64,000 nucleotides of DNA, taken from Oceanispirochaeta sp963676905 (lineage in GTDB: Bacteria; Spirochaetota; Spirochaetia; DSM-2461). Of this stretch, positions 34,831 to 43,178 are shown piece by piece. The notes beneath the pieces were generated by a model. It made no database searches. It saw nothing but the letters and a program-made list of their open reading frames with translations, and was not told where the DNA came from. A program made the translations under genes and the position numbers. The DNA is taken from NCBI GenBank assembly GCA_963676905.2, contig CAXXVE010000001.1, forward strand, positions 1,550,001-1,614,000. Reading direction: 5' to 3'. How positions within the stretch are numbered: position 1 is the first letter of the stretch; each line of letters opens with the position of its first letter.

Positions 34831-34858
34831 TTCACAAAATCCTGACAAAGAATAATTA
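34831..34858 (+). promoter_or_regulatory. Candidate promoter of the putative small RNA
   Basis: TTCACA (34831-34836), 16-nt spacer, TAATTA (34853-34858); both hexamers are weak matches. An identical TTCACA occurs at 34787-34792, 44 bp upstream, and the same hexamer is repeated before the OmpR regulator (32553, 32564). Confidence 0.35.
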
Positions 34859-34906
34859 AACTACAGTCAGCTTGTCACCGGAAATTACCCCGATGAGGTA
34901 AGCATA

Positions 34907-34936
34907 ATGCAAGCCCCTCGGCTTGACTTAAAATGA
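34907..34936 (+). CDS. Possible 9-codon micro-ORF inside the putative small RNA
   Basis: ATG to TGA encodes MQAPRLDLK. GAGG (34895-34898) lies 8 nt before the ATG and is partly locked in the TTACC/GGTAA hairpin, while the coding part forms the CAAGCC/GGCTTG hairpin. This could be chance, or a small peptide from a dual-function RNA. No homology can be judged at this length. Confidence 0.2.
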   Translation: MQAPRLDLK

Positions 34937-35089
34937 CGAGATTATTATATTTTGAAGTGAATTAGCGAGAAGCTTCAGTCGGAGTTTTCCTCCTTTTCTT
35001 CGTTGAAGTGCTAATGACCTATGGTTGAAGTTGTTAACTGAAACCTGCGGAAGAAGAGATTGATTACCTTTTTTTCCAATTGCTTTTGG

Positions 35090-35129
35090 GCCCCTGAAGT
35101 TTCCTCCTTTTCTTCAGGGGCTTTTTTTT
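35090..35129 (+). terminator. Strong intrinsic terminator of the putative small RNA
   Basis: GCCCCTGAAG, loop TTTCCTCCTTTT, CTTCAGGGGC: a perfect 10-bp stem followed by eight T. It is 340 nt downstream of the kinase gene, too far to be its normal terminator, and there is no plus-strand gene immediately after it. Confidence 0.92.
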
Positions 35130-35221
35130 GCCTGAAGTTATTCTCTCATCACTCTTTTTATTTGTAAAGAAAAAAATGCAATTTAATGCTGCAAGAGCGT
35201 CAATACGCATCCCGCCGGGAC

Positions 35222-35962
35222 TCAGAACGGCAGAAAGCTCATTACAAGACCTATAATTCCTCCGAAGACGCCTCCCCAGAGAACAAGCCAACCCAGATGC
35301 TTCCGGATCATCTCCTGGACAATCTCCTTTACCATCAGCGGGGTCAGTTCATCCAGTCTTTTCTGGACAATGGAGGATACCTTTTCAATAATATCCTCGG
35401 CGGCTCTGCCTGTATCCATCGAGGATGCAAGCATTTTGTGGAACTCGGGACTGGCGGTTTCAGTGATGATTATTTCTCTTGTTTTTGTTTTGAAGGGGTC
35501 TCTGAAGTTTTCAAGGACAGACGCTCCTCCGAACATGCCCAGCATACCGCCCAGTGACGAGCTGAGAATTGTTTCGGTGAGGCCCTCGAATATCCTGTCA
35601 TAGTTTACGGCATCAGCAGCGGCGCTGAAGTCAACCCTGTCTGTAAGATTCCCTGTCTCTCCGGCCATCAGCCTCGATACATTTTCCGAGGTAAAAAACT
35701 GATCCATAATCAGGTTTTTAATCCCCTTTTTAAAGTCTTCGAAGTGAAGGGGGATGACTCCTGAGCCGTAGAGGCCGGGGACCTTCTCAAAGAGCATGTG
35801 TACTGCCAGCCAGTTTGTTACGGCTCCCGAGAGGGCGAAGAAACCCAGAGAGCGGAGCTGGGGGGCAAAGACCGGAACGATGTAGCTGATTCCGATGATA
35901 ACCAGGGTTGCCAGAGTGGTCATACTGTTCATATTCATAATCACTGCCTTTGGATTCTGCAT
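35222..35962 (-). CDS. DUF445 family membrane protein
   Basis: 246 residues. Hydrophobic helix near 18-35, the conserved GAVTNWLAVHMLFEKVPGLYGSG-type region just after it (the DUF445 hallmark), a mainly helical soluble middle, and a C-terminal membrane helix ending MSFLPF. The function of DUF445 is not established. AGGA lies 8 nt before the ATG. Convergent with the putative small RNA; divergent from the ankyrin gene. Confidence 0.85.
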   Translation of the reverse strand: MQNPKAVIMNMNSMTTLATLVIIGISYIVPVFAPQLRSLGFFALSGAVTNWLAVHMLFEKVPGLYGSGVIPLHFEDFKKGIKNLIMDQFFTSENVSRLMAGETGNLTDRVDFSAAADAVNYDRIFEGLTETILSSSLGGMLGMFGGASVLENFRDPFKTKTREIIITETASPEFHKMLASSMDTGRAAEDIIEKVSSIVQKRLDELTPLMVKEIVQEMIRKHLGWLVLWGGVFGGIIGLVMSFLPF

Positions 35963-36012
35963 CTGTCAGATCCTGTGTATTTTTAGAAATTCTTCTGGTA
36001 TATTAGAAAGAC

Positions 36013-37083
36013 ATGAACAGAAATTCAAGACAGATTCTGCTGCTTCCGGCATTGCTTATTTTTATATCCCTACCTCTTTTTTCTGCAGAACGCTGGCCCG
36101 GCCCAGTTCCTCTTGAGGATTTTCGTTTTGACAGGATGGAACTGCATGCCATCGGATGGACAAAGGAGGGTGTTTTTGCCTATGGAATTGTTTCCCCTTC
36201 CGAATCGGGAGGTTCCTACTGGCAGTGGTATGTGATGGATCTGATTGAAGACAAACTCCTATATGAGAGCCCCCGCTGGACCCTTCTGGAGAATCAGACT
36301 CCCAAGGAGCTTTGGAACCTCCATCCGGAGTGGTACTCGCAGCTTGTTCGCTTCAAGGTCGAACCCGGAAAAGATTTCCAGTCGGGAGGTCAGCTCTTCG
36401 AACATGACGGCGCTGCCTACAGAATCACATCCTCCATGGACCGCTCCGAATCATCCACCCATCCCGGTGGCAGGACGAAAGATATCAGGATTGAACTCTA
36501 CAGGAACTCTGTTACAGCTAAAACAGTGTACAGCTACAGCCCTTCTCAGGAGGGGGGAGTGGTGGAGGACCTGATTCTGAAGGGGTATATCCTCAGTCCT
36601 TTTGAAAAGCGTACAGCCATAGTAGCTCTTGAGAAGTCCGGTGATTCTGAAGAGAGTGTTCAGTGGCGTTACAGGATTATCGGAGCCCATCTCGGGGTTG
36701 GTTTTTCGGCTGTGACCCAGCAGGGCAGCGCTCTGGCCGAGGCTGTTTTAAACGGTCAGTATTATGTGACCCGGATGCTCCTTTCTGAAGGAGCTGATCC
36801 CGGATCGCCGGACCCCCGGGACTACAGCCCTCTTCTTATCTCCGCCAGGCTGGGGCACTGGGAGATTGCCTCCCTTCTTCTTGAAGCCGGGGCATCACCG
36901 GCAGGCAGAGATGAACGGGGGCGGACCGCTCTCCACTATGCCGCTGAGGCGGGAGAGGAGGGGGCCGTCAGAATGCTTCTGCGGGCGGGGGCTGACAGAA
37001 CTGTAGAGGACCTTCAGGGAGACACGCCCTCAAGCCTTGCCGCAGCGGGAGAGAACAGCGCAGTCCGCCGTCTTCTGCGCTGA
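36013..37083 (+). CDS. Secreted ankyrin-repeat protein
   Basis: 356 residues. Signal peptide (MNRNSRQILLLPALLIFISL, cleavage near FSA-ER), a 200-residue domain I cannot assign, then three ankyrin repeats from about 245: LAEAVLNGQYYVTRMLLSEG, SPLLISARLGHWEIASLLLE and TALHYAAEAGEEGAVRMLLR. Ankyrins bind proteins; in the periplasm or outside the cell the partner is unknown. There is no clear SD; a TATATT hexamer 8 nt upstream may make the message nearly leaderless. Its stop codon is 1 nt from the convergent rlmH stop. Confidence 0.8.
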   Translation: MNRNSRQILLLPALLIFISLPLFSAERWPGPVPLEDFRFDRMELHAIGWTKEGVFAYGIVSPSESGGSYWQWYVMDLIEDKLLYESPRWTLLENQTPKELWNLHPEWYSQLVRFKVEPGKDFQSGGQLFEHDGAAYRITSSMDRSESSTHPGGRTKDIRIELYRNSVTAKTVYSYSPSQEGGVVEDLILKGYILSPFEKRTAIVALEKSGDSEESVQWRYRIIGAHLGVGFSAVTQQGSALAEAVLNGQYYVTRMLLSEGADPGSPDPRDYSPLLISARLGHWEIASLLLEAGASPAGRDERGRTALHYAAEAGEEGAVRMLLRAGADRTVEDLQGDTPSSLAAAGENSAVRRLLR

Positions 37084-37084
37084 T

Positions 37085-37564
37085 TTACTTATGGTAGGGC
37101 TCGTTTCTGATGATTCTGTAGGCCCTGTAGATCTGTTCCAGCAGGATGACCCTCATCATCTGGTGGGGAAATGTGAGCCTTGAAAAAGAGATTGCCTGTC
37201 TGCTTCGGCTGCAGAGTTCGCTGTCCAGCCCCACGGAGCCGCCAATAACAAACGCAAGGTGGGAGTGGCCCTGGTGCGGCAGACGGTCCATCCAGGAGGC
37301 CAGTCCTTCGGAGTCAAAAGCCTTCCCTCCGATCTCCATGGTCACCAGAAAGGCATCGGCTGAGAGTTTGGCAATAATCCGTTCCGCCTCCTTTTTTCGG
37401 ACTATTTTCATATCCTCTTCAGAAGCGTTTTCCGGACATTTTTCATCGGCCACTTCAACAATATTGAGTGTGCAGTAGCGGCTCAGGCGCTTTGAATACT
37501 CCTCGATGGCGGCTTTCCAGTATTTTTCTTTGAGCTTGCCGACGGCAATAATTGTTATCTTCAT
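37085..37564 (-). CDS. rlmH: 23S rRNA pseudouridine-1915 N3-methyltransferase
   Basis: 159 residues, a SPOUT methyltransferase of the standard length. It opens MKITIIAVGKLKEKYW and carries FVIGGSVGLD (SAM-binding knot), then LTFPHQMMRVILLEQIYRAY and the invariant C-terminal PYHK. It methylates pseudouridine in helix 69 of 23S rRNA after 70S assembly. AAGGA precedes the ATG by about 10 nt. The C-terminus meets the convergent ankyrin gene. Confidence 0.96.
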   Translation of the reverse strand: MKITIIAVGKLKEKYWKAAIEEYSKRLSRYCTLNIVEVADEKCPENASEEDMKIVRKKEAERIIAKLSADAFLVTMEIGGKAFDSEGLASWMDRLPHQGHSHLAFVIGGSVGLDSELCSRSRQAISFSRLTFPHQMMRVILLEQIYRAYRIIRNEPYHK

Positions 37565-37762
37565 AATCTTTTATTCCTTCCACACCGTGCAAAACAGAAA
37601 AAAAATGTCAATTATGAGGAAATGACTTCTGTTTCTGTATTAAAATTATTTTTAAAATGATCATAAGAGACTCGGATACTCCCTTTTGAAACGATGAACC
37701 GATCTGCTGTGCCGGATGTCCGTATTAACTAATAATATCTTATGATTCGGAGGAATCCAAGG

Positions 37763-38314
37763 ATGAAAGACTGGGACAGTATGATCGTGAACTCTGACAG
37801 TGAATGGAATGAGCTTGTTACAGAGGTTCTCAAAGGAATGCCCGAGCTTGAGGATAAAAAAGATTTTATCCTGGGCCACAGACTCTGCCGGCTGATCGGT
37901 ATGCTGCCTGGAATTGCAGGAACAAATCAGCCTCTGAGAGACGGCTTTACCAATCTCTCCCTCTTTCTTCTAAGCAAACATACTCCTGTAAAAGAGGTCT
38001 ATGAGCACAAACCTCAGGACGATCAGGATATTCTGCGCCCTCTTATCCCCTACTGCCACTTTACAGGGGGAGATGACAGAATCCTGAGCCGGGGAATGCA
38101 CCTCATTGCCATGGTTCTGCTGATGGACTACAAAAAAAACAGCGAATCCGATCTGGATAACAACCGATACAATCCTCTCAACTCAGGACAGTGGGACTAT
38201 GAGGCTGTCATGGAGACACTGGGACTCTGTGTAGAGGATATTGACTGCCCCGTGATGGACGAGATTCTTTCGGTTGAGTATGTCCCCTTTACAACCTGGG
38301 CCCTTGGTGCCTGA
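37763..38314 (+). CDS. Hypothetical protein
   Basis: 183 residues from the ATG at 37763, with GGAGG at 9-nt spacing; an in-frame ATG at 37742 lacks an SD. No signal peptide or membrane segment; acidic, with a tract LEDKKDFILGHRLCRLIGML and a PYCHFTGGDDRILSRG motif. I do not recognise a family. It stands alone between rlmH (divergent) and the LuxR-type membrane regulator (same strand, 67 nt on). Confidence 0.7.
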   Translation: MKDWDSMIVNSDSEWNELVTEVLKGMPELEDKKDFILGHRLCRLIGMLPGIAGTNQPLRDGFTNLSLFLLSKHTPVKEVYEHKPQDDQDILRPLIPYCHFTGGDDRILSRGMHLIAMVLLMDYKKNSESDLDNNRYNPLNSGQWDYEAVMETLGLCVEDIDCPVMDEILSVEYVPFTTWALGA

Positions 38315-38381
38315 TATACTTCAGAACCTGTGCACAGAAGGACTGTATTAAAAAATAATTTGCTGATATTTTTAGTAAAGT

Positions 38382-39197
38382 ATGGGAAGACTGTTTGAAA
38401 TCCGTTTTGATCTAATAATAGGTTTTACTCTTTCGGCACTGGGGCTTTTTTCATTTTTCGGAAATGCCTACTCAATTTTTGTTCTGCAGGACCCTGCGTC
38501 AAGAACCCTTATCTCCTTTGTCAGCTTCACGGCTCTCATTCTACTGGCTCTCCCCATGCTGGCTGTCACCATCCTTTCTATAAGACATCACTATCCCTTC
38601 AGGGAACTGAGCCGGGGACTGCAGGTTCTGATCCTTCTTTTTTTCAGCGGTCTTTCCATTCTGGACAGTTTTGAAAGCTCCTACGGCATTGCCCTGTTCT
38701 ATCTTGCGGTGATCCTCGCCTATAACTACAAGCAGCTGAATCATCTCCGCTTTGCTCTTCTGGCCCTCTTTATTATTTCATTTACAATCATCGGAGCAGG
38801 GAGGGCGGACCGTCTTCACGGAAGCGTGCTGAGCATACTCTTCGATCTCTTTTTTCTTCTTACAATTGCCATGGCCCAGCATGAGAGTCTCAGGAAGATG
38901 AGGCAGAGAAACAATACGCTGCAGATGATCGTTAAGGATCTCAAGAAAGAGCTGACCGATATGGAGCCCATCGAGTCTAAGATTACGGCTCTGCAGCTGG
39001 ATGTTGACGAGTTTTCCCTTACTCCTGCAGAGAGGGAGATTCTCTTTATCATGTGCGACAAGGGCCTGACTTCCAATAAAGATCTGGCGGATCATCTGAA
39101 TAAATCCATCAGTACAATCAAATCACAAATTCACTCGATTTTTGAAAAGACAGGAATTCATAAGAGATCCAGTCTTATTGCCTTCTTCAAAGAGTAG
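38382..39197 (+). CDS. Membrane-anchored LuxR-type regulator
   Basis: 271 residues. About six membrane helices fill residues 10-165, a coiled-coil linker follows (RKMRQRNNTLQMIVKDLKKE), then a C-terminal helix-turn-helix of the LuxR/NarL type: FSLTPAEREILFIMCDKG and ADHLNKSISTIKSQIHSIFE. There is no receiver domain. A DNA-binding domain on a six-helix membrane anchor suggests one-component sensing at the membrane. The SD before the ATG is weak (TAAAG). Hexokinase follows 74 nt downstream and is a candidate target. Confidence 0.8.
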   Translation: MGRLFEIRFDLIIGFTLSALGLFSFFGNAYSIFVLQDPASRTLISFVSFTALILLALPMLAVTILSIRHHYPFRELSRGLQVLILLFFSGLSILDSFESSYGIALFYLAVILAYNYKQLNHLRFALLALFIISFTIIGAGRADRLHGSVLSILFDLFFLLTIAMAQHESLRKMRQRNNTLQMIVKDLKKELTDMEPIESKITALQLDVDEFSLTPAEREILFIMCDKGLTSNKDLADHLNKSISTIKSQIHSIFEKTGIHKRSSLIAFFKE

Positions 39198-39271
39198 CTT
39201 TTACTGGACATTTTACTGCTATTTATGATTTTATAAGAGCCAAATAAACAAATTCCGGGGGGAATTCCGAT

Positions 39272-40582
39272 ATGAGCGACCTTAAAAACAGGGTAGAGTC
39301 CTTTTTAAAAAAATACAGTATGCATTCTGACTCTGTAAACCTTGATAACTGTGTAGAATCCTTTATCAGCGAGATGGAGAGGGGGCTTTCCGGCGATAGC
39401 AGTATTGCCATGATCCCCACCTATATTGAAACAGAGAATCCCATTCCTCCTTCGAAAAAGGTCGTTGTAATTGACGCCGGCGGTACCAATCTGAGAACCG
39501 CACTTGTCTCTTTTGATAAAAACTATAAACCCCTTATTGAGGAGTTTAAGAAGTATCCCATGCCCGGTACAGGCGGAGCTGTAAGCAAGGATGAGTTTTT
39601 CGATACACTTGCTGAATACATAAAGGACCTGGTTCCCAGAGGAGACAAGATCGGGTTCTGTTTCTCCTATCCCACAGAGATCTTTCCCAACAAAGACGGA
39701 AAACTGATCAAATTCAGCAAGGAAGTGGAGTGTCCCGAGGTCCATGGTGAGATGATCGGTGAGAATCTTCTGGCCTATCTGAAGAAGAAGGGTGTAAGCG
39801 AAGAGCGTGATATTGTCATCCTCAATGACACGGTGGCGACCCTTCTGACAGGAATGATCTCGTTTCCTGATCAGAATTTTTCAAGCTATGTGGGTTATAT
39901 CTTCGGTACCGGTATCAACAGCTGCTATATCGAGTCCAACAGCAATATCAAAAAGCTTGATGGCATGGACCCTGCCCATCACCAGATTATCAATACAGAG
40001 TGCGGCTCCTACGGCCTGCCTCCACAGGGAGATATCGACAAGACTCTGGATGCGGGAACAAGCGATCCCGGCAGCTACTTTCTTGAAAAAATGATGTCCG
40101 GAGGATATTTCGGCCTTGTTGTTACCAAAACTCTTGAGAAGGCTGTGGAAGATGGGCTTTTTACGTCTGAAGCCGGAAAAATTCTGATGGATCTGGGACG
40201 TCTCAGCACCAAGGATGTGGACGACTATCTTCATAATCCCAATGACAGGGAGAATATCCTTGTTTCCTCCCTCAAAGAGTGTTCTGACGACGACAAAGAG
40301 AGTCTTTTCTACATTATCAATAATCTCCTGGAGAGAGCGGCCCGCCTTGCAGCCTGTTCCATGGCCGGAACGGTTTTGAAATCCGGTGCCGGAACATCGC
40401 CTCTCGCCCCTGTCTGTCTGACAGTCGACGGTACCACATTCTACTGTTTCTTCCAGTTCAGAAGCCGGGTTGAGCAGTACCTGAGAGAGATCTTCAGCGG
40501 TGACAATCAGCGGTATTTCGAGATTGTCCGTGTAGAGGACGCACCCCTTCTGGGAGCGGCCATCGCGGCTCTGACCAACTGA
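39272..40582 (+). CDS. hxk: Hexokinase (eukaryote-type family)
   Basis: 436 residues. Phosphate-binding VVVIDAGGTNLRTALVSF, sugar-binding FCFSYPTEIF and catalytic Asp in VILNDTVATLLTGM; adenosine-binding region with VTVDGTTFY near the C-terminus. This is the hexokinase family of treponemes and eukaryotes rather than a ROK glucokinase. It phosphorylates hexoses taken up without a PTS, fitting the ABC sugar importers and alpha-galactosidase in this window. A G-rich SD (GGGGGG) precedes the ATG. A strong hairpin lies after the stop. Confidence 0.92.
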   Translation: MSDLKNRVESFLKKYSMHSDSVNLDNCVESFISEMERGLSGDSSIAMIPTYIETENPIPPSKKVVVIDAGGTNLRTALVSFDKNYKPLIEEFKKYPMPGTGGAVSKDEFFDTLAEYIKDLVPRGDKIGFCFSYPTEIFPNKDGKLIKFSKEVECPEVHGEMIGENLLAYLKKKGVSEERDIVILNDTVATLLTGMISFPDQNFSSYVGYIFGTGINSCYIESNSNIKKLDGMDPAHHQIINTECGSYGLPPQGDIDKTLDAGTSDPGSYFLEKMMSGGYFGLVVTKTLEKAVEDGLFTSEAGKILMDLGRLSTKDVDDYLHNPNDRENILVSSLKECSDDDKESLFYIINNLLERAARLAACSMAGTVLKSGAGTSPLAPVCLTVDGTTFYCFFQFRSRVEQYLREIFSGDNQRYFEIVRVEDAPLLGAAIAALTN

Positions 40583-40614
40583 TCATCTTTTTCACTTTTT
40601 GCTGAAATACACAT

Positions 40615-40649
40615 CCTCCCTTTTCTGATAACTTACTGGAAAAGGGGGG
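40615..40649 (+). other. 11-bp hairpin after the hexokinase gene
   Basis: CCTCCCTTTTC, a 13-nt loop and GAAAAGGGGGG pair over 11 bp (one G-T). No T run follows, so it is either a weak terminator, an mRNA-end stabiliser, or part of the leader of the receiver gene at 40698. Confidence 0.5.
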
Positions 40650-40697
40650 CGAAAAGTCGGATACTTTGAATTAGCTTAATATTCAAGGGAGACCGGT

Positions 40698-41081
40698 TTG
40701 CCTGATACGGGTTTATTGACAGGAAAGAGGATTATCATTGCCGATGATGAGGATTTTATCCGTAAGCATCTCGGCAGACGCCTGTCCGGGCTGGGGCTGG
40801 AAGTCTTTGAAGCGGCTACAGGGCGGCAGGTGCTGGATCTTCTCTCCTCTCTTCCCGATCTTATTCTTATGGATGTCAGGATGCCTGAAGTTGACGGGTA
40901 TGAAACCACCAGAATCATCAAGTCGGCGGCAAATACATCGGGTATTCCCGTGATACTCCTGAGCGCTCTGGCCGAGGAGAGCGATATCCGCAGCGGTTAC
41001 AATGCCGGTGCCGATGAATTCCTCTGCAAACCGGTGACCTTCGCCGCAATTCTTGAGAGCATTTCCAGAAATTTGAATTAA
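40698..41081 (+). CDS. Single-domain response regulator
   Basis: 127 residues starting at TTG with AGGGAG 6 nt upstream. One receiver domain with IIIADDED, LILMDVRMPEVDG, LLSALAEE and CKPVTF, all functional positions kept, and no output domain. Placed 60 nt before a hybrid kinase with receiver and HPt domains, it is probably a phosphorelay partner of that kinase. Confidence 0.9.
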   Translation: MPDTGLLTGKRIIIADDEDFIRKHLGRRLSGLGLEVFEAATGRQVLDLLSSLPDLILMDVRMPEVDGYETTRIIKSAANTSGIPVILLSALAEESDIRSGYNAGADEFLCKPVTFAAILESISRNLN

Positions 41082-41141
41082 TGACAGAGACTCTGAATAT
41101 TGCAGATATTGTGTATAATAGAGTGAAAGGATTTTCTCAAG

Positions 41142-43169
41142 ATGGATGATAATATAATCAATGAACTTGAGCGCCGCCGGCTGCAGAAGCAGATGTTTGC
41201 CCTTGAAGATGAGAAAGAGGCTGTAGAGGCCAGGTACCGATACCTTCTTCAACAGGCGCGGGTAGGGCTGTTTACCCTGACTGCCAGGGACTGCCGCCTT
41301 CTGGATGCCAACAGCGAAATGGTTCAGCTCTTTCTCTGTGATACTCTGGAGGATCTGAAGCTTCACCTTCAGCCCAATCCCGAAGATGATTTCTATTTTA
41401 TTGATCCCCGGCACTTCGCCAATATCCAGGAGGGGGAGGCCGTCTCGTTCTCTCTCCATACATTCAGGAAGAACGGCGACTCCTTCTGGGCCAGAGTCAT
41501 ACTCCAGTCATTGGAGCATACAGAAATTCTCGAAGGGATCATTACAGACATATCAGAGCAGGTCAAGGCGGATATAGACCTCCGCAAGGCCATTGTACGG
41601 GCAGAGCAGGCACAGCAGGAGGCGGAGGAGGCCAATAAGGCGAAGAGCCGCTTTCTGGCAAATATCTCCCATGAAATAAGAACTCCCCTGAACGGGATAA
41701 TCGGTTTCACCGAAATTGTTATGGCTTCTCTGGAATCTCCGGAAGCCCTGATGTATGCCGGAAAGATTCTGGATGAAACAGAAAACCTGATGACCCTTAT
41801 CAATCAGCTTCTGGATCTCTCAAAGATAGAGGCCAACAGGCTTCAGCTCAACTTCAGTTCCTTTCCTCTGCGCAGCCTTCTATCGGAGACCATCAGTTTC
41901 ATCCGCCTGAGAGCCAGGAACAAGGGGCTCAAGCTGACTGTGGACTACGACAACCGCATCCCCGAGTTTATATGGAGCGACTCCTACCGCCTGAGGCAGG
42001 TTCTGCTGAACCTGCTCTCCAATGCTGTCAAGTTTACCTCCCAGGGCGGCATTAAACTCAGTGCTGTCGTGGAACGTGACGATCCTGAGGGCCTTATTCT
42101 GCGCTTCGAGGTGAAGGACTCGGGAATCGGTATCCCCGAGCATATGCATATGAGCATCTTTGAGAGTTTTGTTCAGGCTGATACCTCCATCTCAAAGAAC
42201 TACGGCGGCACCGGGCTGGGAATCTCCATCTCCAGGGAACTTGTCAATATAATGGGCGGAAAGATCTGGTTTGAATCGAAGGAGGGTGAAGGCTCGGTAT
42301 TCTACTTCACAATCCACTGCCGCAAAGCCGCCCCCGGGGAGCTGGTGGACAGATCTCCCCTTTCAGGCTCAGCCGAGCTTACAGCAGACCTTCAGGGGCT
42401 TCGTATCCTTGTAGTTGAAGACTATCCCACCAACAGGGAAATTGTGCAGCATCATCTATTCAGCGCCGGGTGCCGGGTGGATCTCTGCAGCAACGGCCTT
42501 AATGCCCTTAAAAAGGTGAAGGAGAAGAGCTTCGACCTTATACTTATGGATGTCCATATGCCCAGGATGGACGGGATGGAGGCTACAAGCCGCATCCGTT
42601 CCCTTGAAAACTATAAAGATGTACCGATTTTAGGTATGACAGCCAATGTTCTGAGCTCCAACAAGGAGGCCTGCCGCCGGGCGGGAATGAATGAGGTTCT
42701 GAACAAACCTCTCCGCAAGAAGGCGCTACTCAGGGCTGTCAGTTTCTGGTGCCTCAAGGATGACGGCGACAAACCTCCGGTCACCAAGCCGGCAGTTCCG
42801 GGAGAGCCTAAAGATGAGAGCTGCGGAACTCTTCCTCTGGACTATCGGGCCTTTTTGAAGGAGATGGACGGCGACAGAGTCGTGGTCAGGGACATTATCC
42901 TGGGGTTTCTTGATGCTCTTGAGGTTCAGCAGGGAGAAATTGAGGAGGCCATCTACCGCAGAGATACTGCTTTGATCCACAGGGAAGCCCACTCCATCAA
43001 GGGGGGCGCCCTCAATCTGGGCGCTGAAGATCTGGCCTCAGCCGCTCTGGCCCTTGAACGGGCCGCATCAGAGAAATACTCGGATATCATTCCCCATCTC
43101 TTTGCCAAATTGAAAGGTTCCATCGACGAGGTGCTTGCCTGCCGTGACAGATTCGCTTCCATCGTATAA
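41142..43169 (+). CDS. Hybrid sensor histidine kinase (PAS-HisKA-HATPase-REC-HPt)
   Basis: 675 residues and no membrane segment, so cytoplasmic. An N-terminal coiled coil leads into a PAS domain (about 35-140), then HisKA with ANISHEIRTPLNGIIGF, HATPase with NLLSNAVKFTS, DSGIGIPEH and GGTGLGISIS, a receiver with LILMDVHMPRMDG (about 420-535), and a C-terminal HPt domain with AHSIKGGALNLGAEDL. It is a complete phosphorelay except for a final output. AGGA lies about 10 nt before the ATG. It is followed after 9 nt by an RNase II-like gene. Confidence 0.93.
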   Translation: MDDNIINELERRRLQKQMFALEDEKEAVEARYRYLLQQARVGLFTLTARDCRLLDANSEMVQLFLCDTLEDLKLHLQPNPEDDFYFIDPRHFANIQEGEAVSFSLHTFRKNGDSFWARVILQSLEHTEILEGIITDISEQVKADIDLRKAIVRAEQAQQEAEEANKAKSRFLANISHEIRTPLNGIIGFTEIVMASLESPEALMYAGKILDETENLMTLINQLLDLSKIEANRLQLNFSSFPLRSLLSETISFIRLRARNKGLKLTVDYDNRIPEFIWSDSYRLRQVLLNLLSNAVKFTSQGGIKLSAVVERDDPEGLILRFEVKDSGIGIPEHMHMSIFESFVQADTSISKNYGGTGLGISISRELVNIMGGKIWFESKEGEGSVFYFTIHCRKAAPGELVDRSPLSGSAELTADLQGLRILVVEDYPTNREIVQHHLFSAGCRVDLCSNGLNALKKVKEKSFDLILMDVHMPRMDGMEATSRIRSLENYKDVPILGMTANVLSSNKEACRRAGMNEVLNKPLRKKALLRAVSFWCLKDDGDKPPVTKPAVPGEPKDESCGTLPLDYRAFLKEMDGDRVVVRDIILGFLDALEVQQGEIEEAIYRRDTALIHREAHSIKGGALNLGAEDLASAALALERAASEKYSDIIPHLFAKLKGSIDEVLACRDRFASIV

Positions 43170-43178
43170 GATGGGGCT

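Larger units (their letters stand above)
34866..35129 (+). ncRNA. Putative structured small RNA with repeated CCUCC-bearing loops
   Basis: The 475-nt gap from 34747 to 35221 has no convincing gene but is highly structured. In order: hairpin TTACC/GGTAA (34885-34901); hairpin CAAGCC-CCTC-GGCTTG (34910-34925); a long hairpin ATTAGC/GCTAAT (34961-35015) with inner CTTCA/TGAAG; and a strong terminator (35090-35129). The 16-nt sequence TTTCCTCCTTTTCTTC occurs exactly twice (34986-35001 and 35100-35115), each time in an apical part of a hairpin; the terminator loop exposes CCTCC, complementary to GGAGG Shine-Dalgarno sites. Such C-rich loops mark SD-targeting small RNAs in other bacteria. No tmRNA, RNase P, SRP or 6S signature was recognised. 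The 5' end is estimated. Confidence 0.55.

Noticed and set aside
34866..35129. 6S RNA, tmRNA, RNase P RNA or SRP RNA as identity of the structured RNA
   Set aside because: Ends do not pair as in 6S; no tRNA-like ends or tag ORF as in tmRNA; none of the conserved RNase P or SRP motifs was seen.
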